Notes: generated by a model from the sequence alone, not told the origin. Counted from the stretch's first letter, positions 25,290-36,591 are shown. The stretch is DNA of 64,000 nt from Clostridia bacterium (GCA_017942005.1 JAGAVJ010000027.1:186001-250000), one strand, 5' to 3'. A program made the numbers and translations.

Positions 25290-25850
25290 ATGATGAACGA
25301 TCTGAAACATCTCACATTTTCTGACGAAGAATACGCCGCATATGTGCGTTTGACCTCCATGTCGGATAACAAAGAAGATGACAGCCGCCGTGCGGAAATG
25401 CTGGGACTTGGCGGAAAAGACATCCTTGTGGCGCCCGGTGCAATCATTCGTGTTCCGGACGCACGCACACGGTTCGGTGTTGATATTTTCATCGGACTTT
25501 ATGCCTATATCAACGGCAATGTTACGATAGAAGATCATGTGTTAATCGGACCGCACTGCTCAATTGCCGCAGGTAACCATAAATTTGATCCGGCGACAGG
25601 TTACTTTTCCGCGCGGACAGAAGGCGATTACAACAACGCCATCGTTATCGGGTTTGGCTCGTGGCTGGCAAGCAATGTCACCGTCACAGCCGGTGTTGCC
25701 ATCGGACGTGCAAATCTTGTCTGTGCAGGGGCGGTTGTTACCCATTCGACGCCGGATTATGCCATCATGGCAGGCGTTCCCGCACAGCAGGTCGGGTCTA
25801 TCGATCCACAAACCGGCGCATATCATTGGTTTTCAAAGGAAAAAGCCTGA
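25290..25850 (+). CDS. Hexapeptide-repeat sugar O-acetyltransferase
   Basis: 186 residues, left-handed beta-helix acyltransferase of the maltose/galactoside/nodulation acetyltransferase group. Hexapeptide turns include INGNVTIEDHVLIGPHCSI and VTVTAGVAIGRANLVCAGAV. The catalytic His is in AAGNHKF. Acetyl-CoA is the expected donor; the sugar acceptor is unknown. Two adjacent ATGs (25290, 25293) are possible starts. It probably forms an operon with the isomerase upstream and the heparinase-like gene 130 bases downstream. Confidence 0.9.
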   Translation: MMNDLKHLTFSDEEYAAYVRLTSMSDNKEDDSRRAEMLGLGGKDILVAPGAIIRVPDARTRFGVDIFIGLYAYINGNVTIEDHVLIGPHCSIAAGNHKFDPATGYFSARTEGDYNNAIVIGFGSWLASNVTVTAGVAIGRANLVCAGAVVTHSTPDYAIMAGVPAQQVGSIDPQTGAYHWFSKEKA

Positions 25851-25979
25851 AGTCCAAAATCCGGATGGTTCCTATAATCATTTCGCTTTCATGCGGTTCT
25901 ATCTGTATTTGTACGGAGCTGCTGTATTCCCATGCAGCAGCTCTTTTTGTATCACGTTACATCTGGAGGCTGATACGAT

Positions 25980-28184
25980 ATGTTAAACGATACACATATC
26001 CCTGATTCTGCAAAAGTCGACGCTCAAACCGCACACACCCTCCTGCAATTTCCCAAAGAACGCAAAAGCGGCGGAATGGTCTTCCCTTCCCCTGTAGAAG
26101 GCCAAACGATTCACGAAACGCCGCCCGCTTTTGTCTGGCTGCCGCCGGAGGAAGATACCGCGCATACGGTACTATACCGGATTACGGTATGGGATGCCGC
26201 AGACAATCCCGTTTTCTGCAAAGAAGTATACGGCAATACCTGTGTACCGGATCAACTGCTTTCTGCCGGAGCGTATACATGGGATGTCGAAGCGCCGGCG
26301 CTTGGTATGGTGCGCGGCAAAGAGCATTTTATCATCGCGGATGACGCCATTCCATTTTTGCGCCCAACAGTCGATGAAGTGCTTGCCGGAATTCCCTGTG
26401 CACATCCGCGTCATCTGTTTACAAAAAACGACATCCCAGAAATCGTGCGCACACATACAAGGGAGCTTGAAACCCTGCGGCGCAATATCCGGCGTGCCTA
26501 TGACGACGGTCTGCCGGAACACCCGCGCTTTCATACAGGAGATGCCGACGCACTCCCCTACCGTGAATATTTCGGACGCTTCCGCGATTTTTGTGACCGC
26601 AATCTTGTCGCATGCGCTCTTGGGTATCATCTGCTCGACGGAGCAGAAGCGGAAAAGGCAGGACAGTTTGCAAAGAAACTGTTCCTCTGCATCTGTGACT
26701 GGAATCCGCTTGGACCGTGTGCGCTGACAGGGTCATGGGGAGACGAGATCGGATTATCCTGTGCACGCTGTTTTCCGGCGGTGTTTGATCTTGTGTACCC
26801 GCTGCTTGATGACAAACAACGTTCTTATTGCGCGAACACGGTCGCCGCATACGCAGAACAATGTGAAGCGCGTCTTTCGCGTCTGGACTATTTGAAAACG
26901 CCCGGAGACTCCCACGCAGGACGGCTGCCTGCCTATCTTGGAGAAGCCGCGCTTGTTTTATGGGGAGAAGCAGGACAGAACCCTGATACCCTGCGCCGGT
27001 GGCTTTCCTATGCGCTGACGGTATATGGCGGTCCGTTCCCGTTTTTCGGCACACCGGACGGCGGCTGGGCAGAGGGAACATTTTATTCCACCAGCTATAC
27101 AAAGTGGTTTTTGCCCTTTTTCTCTGCTGTCGCGCGTTTTTCCGGAAAGTCCCTCTTTGACCGTCCGTTTTATCGGAATTTTGCCCATTTTCTGCTCCAT
27201 TTTGCTTTGCCGGATCATGAAATTCATCCGTTTGGCGACGGCTACTGGTGCAATCCGGATTCCCCGGAATGGCCCGGATTTTTTGCGCAGAATCCGTTTC
27301 ATATCTACGCCGCATTGTCAGGACTGGATGAAGCGAAAGTCTATGACAGACAGCTTTCCGCCCCCAAACTCTATCAGCTGCATCTGCTGGATGTATTCCT
27401 GCCGACAGAAGCAATACAAACAGCGCCGCAAGCCTTCCATGCTGCATGTGTAACAGATGCGGATGCCTTCCCGGATGCAGGCTTTATTTCCCTGCACAGC
27501 TGCCATACCAACCCGAAGACCGATCTGCACCTGATCGCACGTGCAAGCAAATTCGGTCCAGGCAGCCACAGACAGCCGGACAACGGTTCATTTGCGCTGT
27601 TTTACGGTGGGAATGCGTTTATCGCGCCCTCCGGGTATTTTGGCCGTGCATACGGTACCAAACACCATATGCAATGGCTGAACACGACAAAAGCGCATAA
27701 TGCCATTTTAATTGATGGCGTCGGTCAGTCGTACCGTGATTTCCGCCATACCGCAAAAATCGTCTCGTGCGGAATCGATGCAAAAACGCAAAAGCGGTAT
27801 GCAGTGCTTGATATGACCGCCTCCTACCCCATGCTCCGGACATGGCAGCGCACCTTTTCTTTCACAGATGACCATACCGTGGTCATTGAGGACACTGTCC
27901 TGTCCGATACTGCTGTCACGGTTACCTATCCGCTGCACATGCTCTCAGAACCTTCTGCATTTGGGCAGACAATCACCTTGACGCACGGCGGATATACCAT
28001 GAAGATCGTTCCGGATGCCGGCTGCTTTGCATCGCTTCTGCTCTCCGACCGATACGATGTGGATTTGAACGAGGGAGAGCCGGAAGCGTTCCATGTCACC
28101 ATGCCAAAGCAATTTCATGCATATTATGAAACAGAGCAAAAGAAGGAACATCACCTAAAGGTAACATTCCGTATATGTCCGTAA
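25980..28184 (+). CDS. Heparinase II/III-family polysaccharide lyase
   Basis: 734 residues without a signal peptide, so intracellular. The N-terminal 110 residues form a beta-sandwich (VEGQTIHETPPAFVWLPP) as in DUF4962. An alpha/alpha toroid follows (residues 120-440; GSWGDEIGLSCARCFPAVFD, GGWAEGTFYSTSYTKWFLP). The C-terminal heparinase II/III beta domain carries PDNGSFALFYGG and HMQWLNTTKAHNAILIDG. By family it eliminates uronate-containing oligosaccharides taken up from outside. The exact substrate (glycosaminoglycan or alginate type) is not decidable. GGAGG precedes the start. Confidence 0.9.
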   Translation: MLNDTHIPDSAKVDAQTAHTLLQFPKERKSGGMVFPSPVEGQTIHETPPAFVWLPPEEDTAHTVLYRITVWDAADNPVFCKEVYGNTCVPDQLLSAGAYTWDVEAPALGMVRGKEHFIIADDAIPFLRPTVDEVLAGIPCAHPRHLFTKNDIPEIVRTHTRELETLRRNIRRAYDDGLPEHPRFHTGDADALPYREYFGRFRDFCDRNLVACALGYHLLDGAEAEKAGQFAKKLFLCICDWNPLGPCALTGSWGDEIGLSCARCFPAVFDLVYPLLDDKQRSYCANTVAAYAEQCEARLSRLDYLKTPGDSHAGRLPAYLGEAALVLWGEAGQNPDTLRRWLSYALTVYGGPFPFFGTPDGGWAEGTFYSTSYTKWFLPFFSAVARFSGKSLFDRPFYRNFAHFLLHFALPDHEIHPFGDGYWCNPDSPEWPGFFAQNPFHIYAALSGLDEAKVYDRQLSAPKLYQLHLLDVFLPTEAIQTAPQAFHAACVTDADAFPDAGFISLHSCHTNPKTDLHLIARASKFGPGSHRQPDNGSFALFYGGNAFIAPSGYFGRAYGTKHHMQWLNTTKAHNAILIDGVGQSYRDFRHTAKIVSCGIDAKTQKRYAVLDMTASYPMLRTWQRTFSFTDDHTVVIEDTVLSDTAVTVTYPLHMLSEPSAFGQTITLTHGGYTMKIVPDAGCFASLLLSDRYDVDLNEGEPEAFHVTMPKQFHAYYETEQKKEHHLKVTFRICP

Positions 28185-28197
28185 GTAAATCGTTGCA

Positions 28198-28275
28198 CAC
28201 AAGCAGCCCTGAATGACGTGTAACGTTTCACAGCTAAAAAACAGCGAGACTGCACATGCAGCATCGCTGTTTTTT
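28198..28275. terminator. Terminator region between convergent genes
   Basis: AAAAAACAGCGA...TCGCTGTTTTTTG gives a stem with A and T runs on either side (28237-28277). Confidence 0.75.
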
Positions 28276-28288
28276 GTTTTATGATAGG

Positions 28289-29767
28289 TTAATGATTCTT
28301 TGTCTCCATATATGCATCCACAATCTTTTGCAGTGCCTTGTCCGCTTTGTCCTGAGACTTGGTTAATGTAGAGATGACCTCCTTGCTCTTCTTGTCAAGC
28401 AGGGTCTGCGTGAAGTTATATCCTGGAATATAATTGATAAAGCAAGGATCAAAGACACGGTTGGAAATCACAATGTTGATCATCTCCACAGAGTCCTCGT
28501 CCCGTGTATTCTTGCCCTTGATGATAATGTCGTAAAGCGACGGTGTGATACCGTCATGGGCAGAAGCTGCAAGCGCTTCTGTAATCAGACCAGTGCGTTC
28601 CGCATCTGCCGGGTTATTGGGAACGACGATATAGTCACCTGCGCCGTTGACAACCGAAATATAGTGTTCTTGTGCGGTATCATATTTTGGATTTGGAACC
28701 AACCCGAAATCATCTTCCATTTCTCTGTAATTGCGATCGATTTTAAAGAAGGTAGTATCGCAGAAGAACGCATTGCCGTTGGCAAAATTGGAATAAGCCT
28801 GCGGGTAAATGCCAAAATCCTTGACATAATACGAGTTATGATCGATGATAATGGTATAAATTTTATCATAGATTGAAGTGATTTTATCAAAATCATAGGA
28901 AACATGCGGGATATCCTCTGCGTCCTTTTCCGATAGCATACCACCGGCGCCGTAGAACAGCGCATAGGAGTTATCATAGCACCAGCCGGAATAGGAATAG
29001 AGATCATCGCCGTATTTCATTTCACCGTCACCGTTCATGTCGCGGGACAGATTTTTGGTCATTTCCAAAAAAACATCAATCGTCCAGGTTCCTTCTCTGA
29101 CCATGTCATACGGGTATTCGAGGTCGTAGGTATTGAACAGATTCTTATTGAATGCAAGACAGGAGGTTGTCATCAAGGAGGTGGGGCTGATATCGCCTGT
29201 GGCAAGATATGCCATGTTGGAAATGGAAAGACCGTTCAGCGCCGCTTTATCCCACCATGTATTGGAAAGGTCGAGGTTGGGCAGATCATACAGGTTGTAC
29301 AGATAACCGCTTGATGCAACGCTCATCACAGTACAGTTGTGGAAATACAGATCTACCTCATTCAATCCCGCCGTTACCTGCTTTTGAATGGTGGAATTGA
29401 CCTTGCTGCCTTCCGCGTTTGTCGCATCAATTTTAATATTATATGTATCCTCAATCAGAGAATTGCGGCGGAAGACAAGGTCGTTCAGTACATCGCCGTT
29501 TTCTTCACCAGCAGTTTCAATGTCTACCTGCTGGTTCTCCTGATTTTCATGCAGAACATGGAATACATATCCGTTATAGTCGACAACAGGAATGGTGGAA
29601 AGCGCACTGACTTTCTCCGTTTCCACGGCAGTTTCAGCAGCCGTATCGTCATTTTGTGTGTCGTTTTCCTTTTTGCTGTCTCCTGTATTGCTGCCGCATC
29701 CTGTTGCGATACCGGATGCCAGCAGAAGCAGGGACAGGCAAAGCGCTAAATTTCTTTTCTTGCTCAT
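28289..29767 (-). CDS. Extracellular solute-binding lipoprotein
   Basis: A 492-residue paralogue of the protein at 22673-24163. Signal MSKKRNLALCLSLLLLASGI and a TGC lipobox. DMNGDGEMKYGDD is the EF-hand-like loop. It lies between a heparinase-like enzyme and a GH36-like enzyme, so it probably captures the oligosaccharide they degrade. No membrane permease is encoded nearby. AAAAGGA precedes the start and a promoter lies 70 bases upstream. Confidence 0.88.
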   Translation of the reverse strand: MSKKRNLALCLSLLLLASGIATGCGSNTGDSKKENDTQNDDTAAETAVETEKVSALSTIPVVDYNGYVFHVLHENQENQQVDIETAGEENGDVLNDLVFRRNSLIEDTYNIKIDATNAEGSKVNSTIQKQVTAGLNEVDLYFHNCTVMSVASSGYLYNLYDLPNLDLSNTWWDKAALNGLSISNMAYLATGDISPTSLMTTSCLAFNKNLFNTYDLEYPYDMVREGTWTIDVFLEMTKNLSRDMNGDGEMKYGDDLYSYSGWCYDNSYALFYGAGGMLSEKDAEDIPHVSYDFDKITSIYDKIYTIIIDHNSYYVKDFGIYPQAYSNFANGNAFFCDTTFFKIDRNYREMEDDFGLVPNPKYDTAQEHYISVVNGAGDYIVVPNNPADAERTGLITEALAASAHDGITPSLYDIIIKGKNTRDEDSVEMINIVISNRVFDPCFINYIPGYNFTQTLLDKKSKEVISTLTKSQDKADKALQKIVDAYMETKNH

Positions 29768-29833
29768 CGTTTATGTCCTTTTATTTATAAATGATTTTAT
29801 ATAGAAAACATCATTCATTCCATACTATATTTT

Positions 29834-29862
29834 ATTATATTACATCATAACGCATTTGTCAA
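29834..29862 (-). promoter_or_regulatory. Promoter of the solute-binding protein gene
   Basis: On the minus strand, TTGACA, 17 bases, TATAAT. Confidence 0.88.
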
Positions 29863-29903
29863 TCATTTTCCGGAAATTTGATGCGGTCTTCTTTATGATC
29901 AAA

Positions 29904-31874
29904 TCAAGTGCATGATTTTTCGATGATATGCAGTGCGCCGTGTTCTACATAAGCAAGCCGCCCCGGGCAGCATGTTTCCGTGTCTGCCGGATTCTTTCCT
30001 TCCCTGACAATGGTCTTCGGTGCGATCATTTTATCAATGATACCGAAAACAGCACGCTCCTCAAGATATGGAACAACGAGATACAATCGGAATGCATCCT
30101 GGTTTTCAAGTGTAAATCGATACACATTCAAAGCATCCAAAATACACCATTCTCCTGTAAAATATTCATATACTGCATACTGTGCAGCCGGTATCAGACC
30201 GTAAATATCCGCAGCACCAAAACACCCCGCAGCTTCCGTATCATCCGCATGCAGATTGAATGCCGCGACCACACCTGCTTTTCCGTTACAGCAGGTATTT
30301 TGTACAAGCATCGCCCCCTTTGTATGCTCGGGGTCGGTTGTTAAATTGTATTTTGCAGGCATTGCCGGTCGATCACAGCGCAGAATCCTGCCGTCGTCCA
30401 GTATCAGGGGCGAAAGTATTTCTTTTTTGGAACGTCCGATCTGATCAGAAACATAAATCGGTCCGCCGGAAATCGCACGCAGAACACTGTTCTTTACCGC
30501 CTGACCGTCGTCCGTCCACCACATATCCCAATCACAGGTGCAGAACTGCCCCTGCACGAGTGAATTGTATGCACACTGCGTGATATGCTTTGTAAACCAT
30601 GCCCGATCCTCCGGCTTGAAATCATCGGAGCAGCGGGAAATATTGGAAACCGTGCGGTTCCACATGTTTTCGCTTGCCATACCCATGCAGTTGATCAGAT
30701 TGCCGTCAAAATACGCGCCTGCCGACGCCTCAATGGCAGTCTGCATGGTTTTCGCCGTCACACCTATCGGTTCTATTCCGCGATACAGGGTATTCAAACA
30801 GCTCTGATAATCAATTTTGACAAATTCTGCGCCGCATGCACGCAAAAAGGAATGGAACTTCTGATAGAACAGAAACAGTTTTCCGGGTTCCGGCGAGGGA
30901 ATCCATCTGCCGTCCGGACGCTGTATCAAAAGGTCTTTGATTTTCGCAAACAGCGGTCCCTCAGGATTGATCCCGCGCCAGTACCCTGTCACAGGATGCC
31001 ACATCCCGACGGTCATTCCCATTTCCTTCATCCGATCAATGCAGTGCTTCAACCCCTTCGGGAACCGGATCGGATCCGCTTCAAAATCATACAGGCTGGA
31101 AGCATGCATCAGCTGACACATGTCACCAAAGCTTTGATAATCTGCCCCCCAAAACTCTCTGATATCCGCCCACATATCATCGAGGATTGCCCAACGAACG
31201 GGAATTTGCTTCTGCACAAATTCCGTACATTTCTGCAATAACCCTTCCTCAGAGACACGAATCTGCATTGCATCCCATGAGCACCATCCAAGATATTCAA
31301 ACATCTCCGGATAACGGCGTTCTGCGCGGACATGTCCCCCCTGTCCAAGCGCTTCCATGCCAGCCTTGGCGCATGCCTGCAGCATCGCAAACGGATCATT
31401 TCCGTTGTCTGCGGTCCCTTCCATATAACAAAACGCAGGCGCTTTACAGTGGTTCAGCTTATCATATCCTGTATACAACACAGCGGACAGTCCTGTTTCT
31501 TCCCCCTGCAAATCGCATTTATAATATTCAGAAACCATTGGCAGAAATACGCAGAACATCCCGTTCTCTTTTTCGACAATCAATCCCTGCGTTCGTGCCG
31601 GAACTGTTTTGAGATCGTTTCCGAACTTCGGATGAGACCAATATTCTGAATACATGGTCACCGCACAATAGCTTTTTGTATCCTCAAGTCCTGCAATATG
31701 CAGTGTCACGGCATGATCCGGATGCAGGGATTCTGCGCCGCGATTGTGTGCATCCACATAAAAAACCGTTACCCCTTCTTCTCCGCACTGCATTTGTGTC
31801 ACCCGCAGATGCTCTGTCGATACCATACCGGAGGTTGTACATAAAGAAGCTGTCATTTGTATCAATGCTTTCAC
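29904..31874 (-). CDS. GH36-like alpha-galactosidase/raffinose-synthase-family protein
   Basis: 656 residues, no signal peptide. GWCSWDAM (about 196-203) opens the TIM barrel of the Sip1/raffinose synthase group of GH36. FVKIDYQS gives the nucleophile candidate Asp355. WAILDDMW and CDWDMWWT fit the same fold. It probably releases alpha-galactose inside the cell. The start is uncertain: GTG 31874 overlaps its GAGGGG SD, so TTG 31865 or ATG 31856 may be used. Confidence 0.85.
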   Translation of the reverse strand: MKALIQMTASLCTTSGMVSTEHLRVTQMQCGEEGVTVFYVDAHNRGAESLHPDHAVTLHIAGLEDTKSYCAVTMYSEYWSHPKFGNDLKTVPARTQGLIVEKENGMFCVFLPMVSEYYKCDLQGEETGLSAVLYTGYDKLNHCKAPAFCYMEGTADNGNDPFAMLQACAKAGMEALGQGGHVRAERRYPEMFEYLGWCSWDAMQIRVSEEGLLQKCTEFVQKQIPVRWAILDDMWADIREFWGADYQSFGDMCQLMHASSLYDFEADPIRFPKGLKHCIDRMKEMGMTVGMWHPVTGYWRGINPEGPLFAKIKDLLIQRPDGRWIPSPEPGKLFLFYQKFHSFLRACGAEFVKIDYQSCLNTLYRGIEPIGVTAKTMQTAIEASAGAYFDGNLINCMGMASENMWNRTVSNISRCSDDFKPEDRAWFTKHITQCAYNSLVQGQFCTCDWDMWWTDDGQAVKNSVLRAISGGPIYVSDQIGRSKKEILSPLILDDGRILRCDRPAMPAKYNLTTDPEHTKGAMLVQNTCCNGKAGVVAAFNLHADDTEAAGCFGAADIYGLIPAAQYAVYEYFTGEWCILDALNVYRFTLENQDAFRLYLVVPYLEERAVFGIIDKMIAPKTIVREGKNPADTETCCPGRLAYVEHGALHIIEKSCT

Positions 31875-31897
31875 CCCTCATTTTTTCTTTTGAGGTC

Positions 31898-31926
31898 ATT
31901 GTATCACACACAGATTTGTTTGTCAA
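31898..31926 (-). promoter_or_regulatory. Promoter of the GH36-like gene
   Basis: On the minus strand, TTGACA, 17 bases, TACAAT. Confidence 0.8.
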
Positions 31927-32040
31927 GTAGGGGTACGCCAAAATATCCCATTTTCTTCAATATTGTATGAGTACAATCGTGATTGTATTGACACAATCGT
32001 GCAGCAGCATCGACTTTTTCACATGATGCAATATGATTCT

Positions 32041-32056
32041 TGTGTGTATCGTTTTA
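32041..32056. repeat. TGTGTATCG-type palindrome copy
   Basis: TGTGTATCGTTTTACA, beside the gdhA terminator. Confidence 0.45.
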
Positions 32057-32063
32057 CATATAA

Positions 32064-32110
32064 ATGCAAAAAGAAGAGCCGTCTTTCTTTGCAGATGACA
32101 GCTCTTCTGG
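32064..32110 (-). terminator. Terminator of gdhA
   Basis: On the minus strand, AGAAGAGCTGTC...GACGGCTCTTCT followed by TTTTTG. Confidence 0.82.
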
Positions 32111-32163
32111 TACCCGTTATGTCACATTCTATTGTACAAAAAACAGAATACGCTTTGATGATA

Positions 32164-33540
<1,377 letters not shown>

Positions 33541-33551
33541 TCAACAAACTT

Positions 33552-33580
33552 ATTATATATCACATTGCGCGCATTGTCAA
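33552..33580 (-). promoter_or_regulatory. Promoter of gdhA
   Basis: On the minus strand, TTGACA, 17 bases, TATAAT. Confidence 0.92.
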
Positions 33581-33704
33581 GAGGTTTTTGCAAATTTCCG
33601 ATAATTTTGCAACTTGTTCATAAAATTCCTTCATTTTCCGCAGGGTTTCCCCGATTTTGCTGCGATTTTATGAAAGAATGGATTATAAAATATGCAAATA
33701 TTTG

Positions 33705-33736
33705 ATATCAGGCACCGTTATAGATGTGTGCCTGAT
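33705..33736. terminator. Hairpin in the gdhA/GH172 divergent region
   Basis: ATCAGGCAC...GTGCCTGAT, a perfect 9-bp stem without a T-run. Role unclear. The rest of 33581-33894 shows nothing else. Confidence 0.5.
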
Positions 33737-33894
33737 GCGACCGTTCTGTTGTAATCTCCCCCTGTATACAGGAACGCAATGGTACTCTTACCGCTGTCCG
33801 GCTGCCGCATCCTATAAATACAAATGATTCCACCTAAAAATGCATCGCAAAATTTTCCCCTAAAAAATAAAGGAAAATATTTATGAAAACCACC

Positions 33895-33923
33895 TTGACA
33901 GCGCTGCGTTTCTCTGTTATAAT
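33895..33923 (+). promoter_or_regulatory. Promoter of the GH172/ADP-ribosylglycohydrolase operon
   Basis: TTGACA, 17 bases, TATAAT. Confidence 0.9.
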
Positions 33924-33963
33924 TGCAATAACCAAAATTCCGCATACAGAGGAGGAATGATCC

Positions 33964-35019
33964 ATGCTTCATAATCTGACACAAAAGCAAAATATTGAAA
34001 CCTTTTCCATTTCTCCGGAAAATCCAACCGGCGAAAAAGGAAAAGGCGGCATGGCAGAAACCGGAAGTGCTTCCTACGCCGCCAGAGAACTTGGGCAAGG
34101 CTGGAAAGTCAACCCATTTATCGTACTGCCGCCCAAAGAAACCGCTGTTCTTGCCGATATTGTCGGGCAGGGAGCCATCAAGCATTTCTGGATTACCGAC
34201 AGCGCACAAGCCCCAAGACAGTTGATTCTGCGCATCTATTTTGACGGAAATACACATCCATCGGTGGAGGTTCCCCTCTCCGACTTTTTCTGCAATGCAG
34301 ATTACCGCGAATACCGTCAGCTTTCCAGTCTCCCCATCTGCTTTAATCCTAAACGCGGCATGAACTGTTATTTTGAAATGCCGTATTTTACCGCATGCAA
34401 ATTTACCATTGAAAACCGCGGTACGGCTGCATGCAATGTGTATTATCAGCTTGACTGTGAGAAAAAGGAAATTGAAAAAGACAGTCTTTACTTCCATGCG
34501 CAGTTCCGCCGCGTCAATCCTCTGCCGTATAAGGAGGTCTATACGATTGTTGACAACATTCGCGGCAGCGGACAGTATGTCGGTACCTATCTCAACTGGG
34601 GCGTCAAATCCAACGGCTGGTGGGGAGAAGGCGAAATCAAATTCTATATCGACGGCGACAGCGATTTTCCAACCATCTGCGGCACCGGTACAGAGGACTA
34701 TTTCTGTGGCGCATACAATTTTGACGTAGACGGACGCTATACCGAATTCTGCACACCGTACACCGGCATGTACAAGGTCGGCGCTACCGATGCGACCTAC
34801 CGTGCGCAGCGATACTTCAATCTGTACCGCTGGCACATCACAGATCCCATTTATTTTAAGGAAAACCTGCGTGTCACCATTCAGGCACTTGGCTGGCGCA
34901 GTGAGGGACGGTATCTGCCGCTGATGGACGACATTTCCTCTGTTGCATACTGGTATTCCGACACGCTGGATGATATCTATCCGTCCTTACCTTCTGAAAA
35001 CGATATGGAAATCATCTGA
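33964..35019 (+). CDS. GH172 (DUF2961) glycoside hydrolase-family protein
   Basis: 351 residues. The opening ASYAARELGQGWKVNPFIVL and LADIVGQGAIKHFWIT is diagnostic of DUF2961, now GH172. Members act on difructose anhydrides or on D-arabinan/fructan-type furanosides; the activity here is unknown. GTGTEDYFCGAYNFD near residue 240 is a further family block. There is no signal peptide, so it is cytoplasmic. GAGGAGG precedes the start. It is followed after 47 bases by the ADP-ribosylglycohydrolase-family gene, forming a two-gene operon. Confidence 0.92.
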   Translation: MLHNLTQKQNIETFSISPENPTGEKGKGGMAETGSASYAARELGQGWKVNPFIVLPPKETAVLADIVGQGAIKHFWITDSAQAPRQLILRIYFDGNTHPSVEVPLSDFFCNADYREYRQLSSLPICFNPKRGMNCYFEMPYFTACKFTIENRGTAACNVYYQLDCEKKEIEKDSLYFHAQFRRVNPLPYKEVYTIVDNIRGSGQYVGTYLNWGVKSNGWWGEGEIKFYIDGDSDFPTICGTGTEDYFCGAYNFDVDGRYTEFCTPYTGMYKVGATDATYRAQRYFNLYRWHITDPIYFKENLRVTIQALGWRSEGRYLPLMDDISSVAYWYSDTLDDIYPSLPSENDMEII

Positions 35020-35066
35020 AAAAACATCATTTTAAATAGGATACATACAGAAAGGAGATCATTACT

Positions 35067-36509
35067 ATGATCAATCTAAACCGCGAAGTTCTCCGCGATA
35101 AAATCCACGCCTGCTGGATCGGCAAAAACATCGGCGGAACCATGGGAACCCCCTATGAAGGACAGCAGCAGCTGAACGACATTCAGGGCTTTTCCACACC
35201 GGAAGGCGTTGTTCTGCCAAACGATGACCTGGATTTGCAGCTGGTCTGGCTGCATGCCATGGAAAAGTACGGTCCGTACAACCTGAATGCAAAAATTCTC
35301 GGTGAATGCTGGATCAATTACATCCCTCCGCACTGGAACGAATACGGTATCTGCAAAAACAACATGCGTGTCGGTCTTCTTCCGCCGCTCTCCGGTGAAT
35401 ATGAAAACACCTGGAAGCATTCCAACGGCGCATGGATCCGTACAGAGGTCTGGGCATGTATGGCACCGGCAGCGCCGGATGCTGCCATCCGCTATGCAAG
35501 AGAGGATGCCTGTGTCGACCACGGCGCAGGAGAAGGCACCTATGCCGCCATCTTCGTCGCAGCAATGGAATCTGCCGCATTCGTCGTAAGTGATATCCGT
35601 CGCTTAATCGAAATCGGTCTGTCCAAAATTCCGGCAAACTGCCGCATGACCCAGAGCATCCGTCTCCTGCTTGACTGCTACGACAACGGCGTCGACTGGA
35701 AAGATGCGCGCAACCGTCTGGTAGAAGATTCTGCCGATCTCGGCTGGTTTGAAGCGCCTGCAAATGTTGCATTTGCGATGCTTGGTATGCTGTACGGCGG
35801 CGGTGACTTCAAAAAGTCCATGATTCTTGCGATCAACTGCGGCGACGATACCGACTGTACCGGCGCAACGCTCGGTTCGCTGTTCGGTATTATGTACGGC
35901 TCTTCCTGCATACCGAAGGATTGGGCTGCGCATATCGGTGACAGCATTACAACCGTTGCTGTTGACCGCGGCTCTCTCTGGGGCATTCCTCCTACCTGTT
36001 CTGCCCTCTCTGAGCGCGTTTACAACATGATTGATGTGACTCTGAAAGCGAACAATGTTGCAAATGTCCGCATTTCCGACGATCCCACCTCCGCAGACAG
36101 CGCCGACCTCGACCGTTTTGTCGGCGGCGAATATGCAAAGCTTTTATGTGCAAAATCCGGGCTTTCCTATGACGCGGACTTTATCTGGGGCAATGCGGTA
36201 TTACAGTATGCAAACACCCCAAACATCGCGCCCGGTGCCTCGATTGACGTGACCGTCACCGTCCGCAATGCCATTCCTGGCCCTAAGCATCTGCATCTGC
36301 GCTGGCTGCTTCCCGACGGCTTTACCGTTTCCGGCGGCAGACAGGATCTGTATCTGCCTGACCGCACCATGCACAATGCAGGCGTGGCTGAGGTCACCTT
36401 TACCATTACCGCAGGAGAAAAGGTAGACTATGTCAACCGTCCGGTTCTTGAAGTTGTCTGTGACGGCAGACCAACGGTCGGATATCTGCCGGTCGTTCTG
36501 TTTGGCTAA
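35067..36509 (+). CDS. ADP-ribosylglycohydrolase-family protein with C-terminal Ig-like domain
   Basis: 480 residues. The N-terminal 340 residues match the ADP-ribosylglycohydrolase fold, with metal motifs GTMGTPYEG and NDDLDLQL and the C-side block NCGDDTDCTGATLGSLFG. Residues 350-480 form a beta-sandwich (ASIDVTVTVRNAIPGPKHL) like NPCBM/CARDB-type domains. Its operon with GH172 and lack of any ADP-ribosyl target suggest a sugar substrate rather than ADP-ribosyl-protein; that is inference. AAAGGAGAT precedes the start. A strong terminator follows. Confidence 0.88.
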   Translation: MINLNREVLRDKIHACWIGKNIGGTMGTPYEGQQQLNDIQGFSTPEGVVLPNDDLDLQLVWLHAMEKYGPYNLNAKILGECWINYIPPHWNEYGICKNNMRVGLLPPLSGEYENTWKHSNGAWIRTEVWACMAPAAPDAAIRYAREDACVDHGAGEGTYAAIFVAAMESAAFVVSDIRRLIEIGLSKIPANCRMTQSIRLLLDCYDNGVDWKDARNRLVEDSADLGWFEAPANVAFAMLGMLYGGGDFKKSMILAINCGDDTDCTGATLGSLFGIMYGSSCIPKDWAAHIGDSITTVAVDRGSLWGIPPTCSALSERVYNMIDVTLKANNVANVRISDDPTSADSADLDRFVGGEYAKLLCAKSGLSYDADFIWGNAVLQYANTPNIAPGASIDVTVTVRNAIPGPKHLHLRWLLPDGFTVSGGRQDLYLPDRTMHNAGVAEVTFTITAGEKVDYVNRPVLEVVCDGRPTVGYLPVVLFG

Positions 36510-36533
36510 TCAAATATCTGGATATTGGTAAAA

Positions 36534-36561
36534 AAGCCGCCCATACAGGGCGGCTTTTTGC
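36534..36561 (+). terminator. Terminator of the GH172 operon
   Basis: AGCCGCCC-ataca-GGGCGGCT followed by TTTT. Confidence 0.88.
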
Positions 36562-36591
36562 ATATGGATATCTGCATTTTTGGGGGGTACT

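Noticed and set aside
26419..27447. 342-codon open frame antisense to the heparinase-like gene
   Set aside because: Arg/His-rich composition typical of shadow frames; no SD.
33718..34836. 372-codon open frame antisense to the GH172 gene
   Set aside because: The sense protein has diagnostic family motifs and a promoter; the antisense frame has none.
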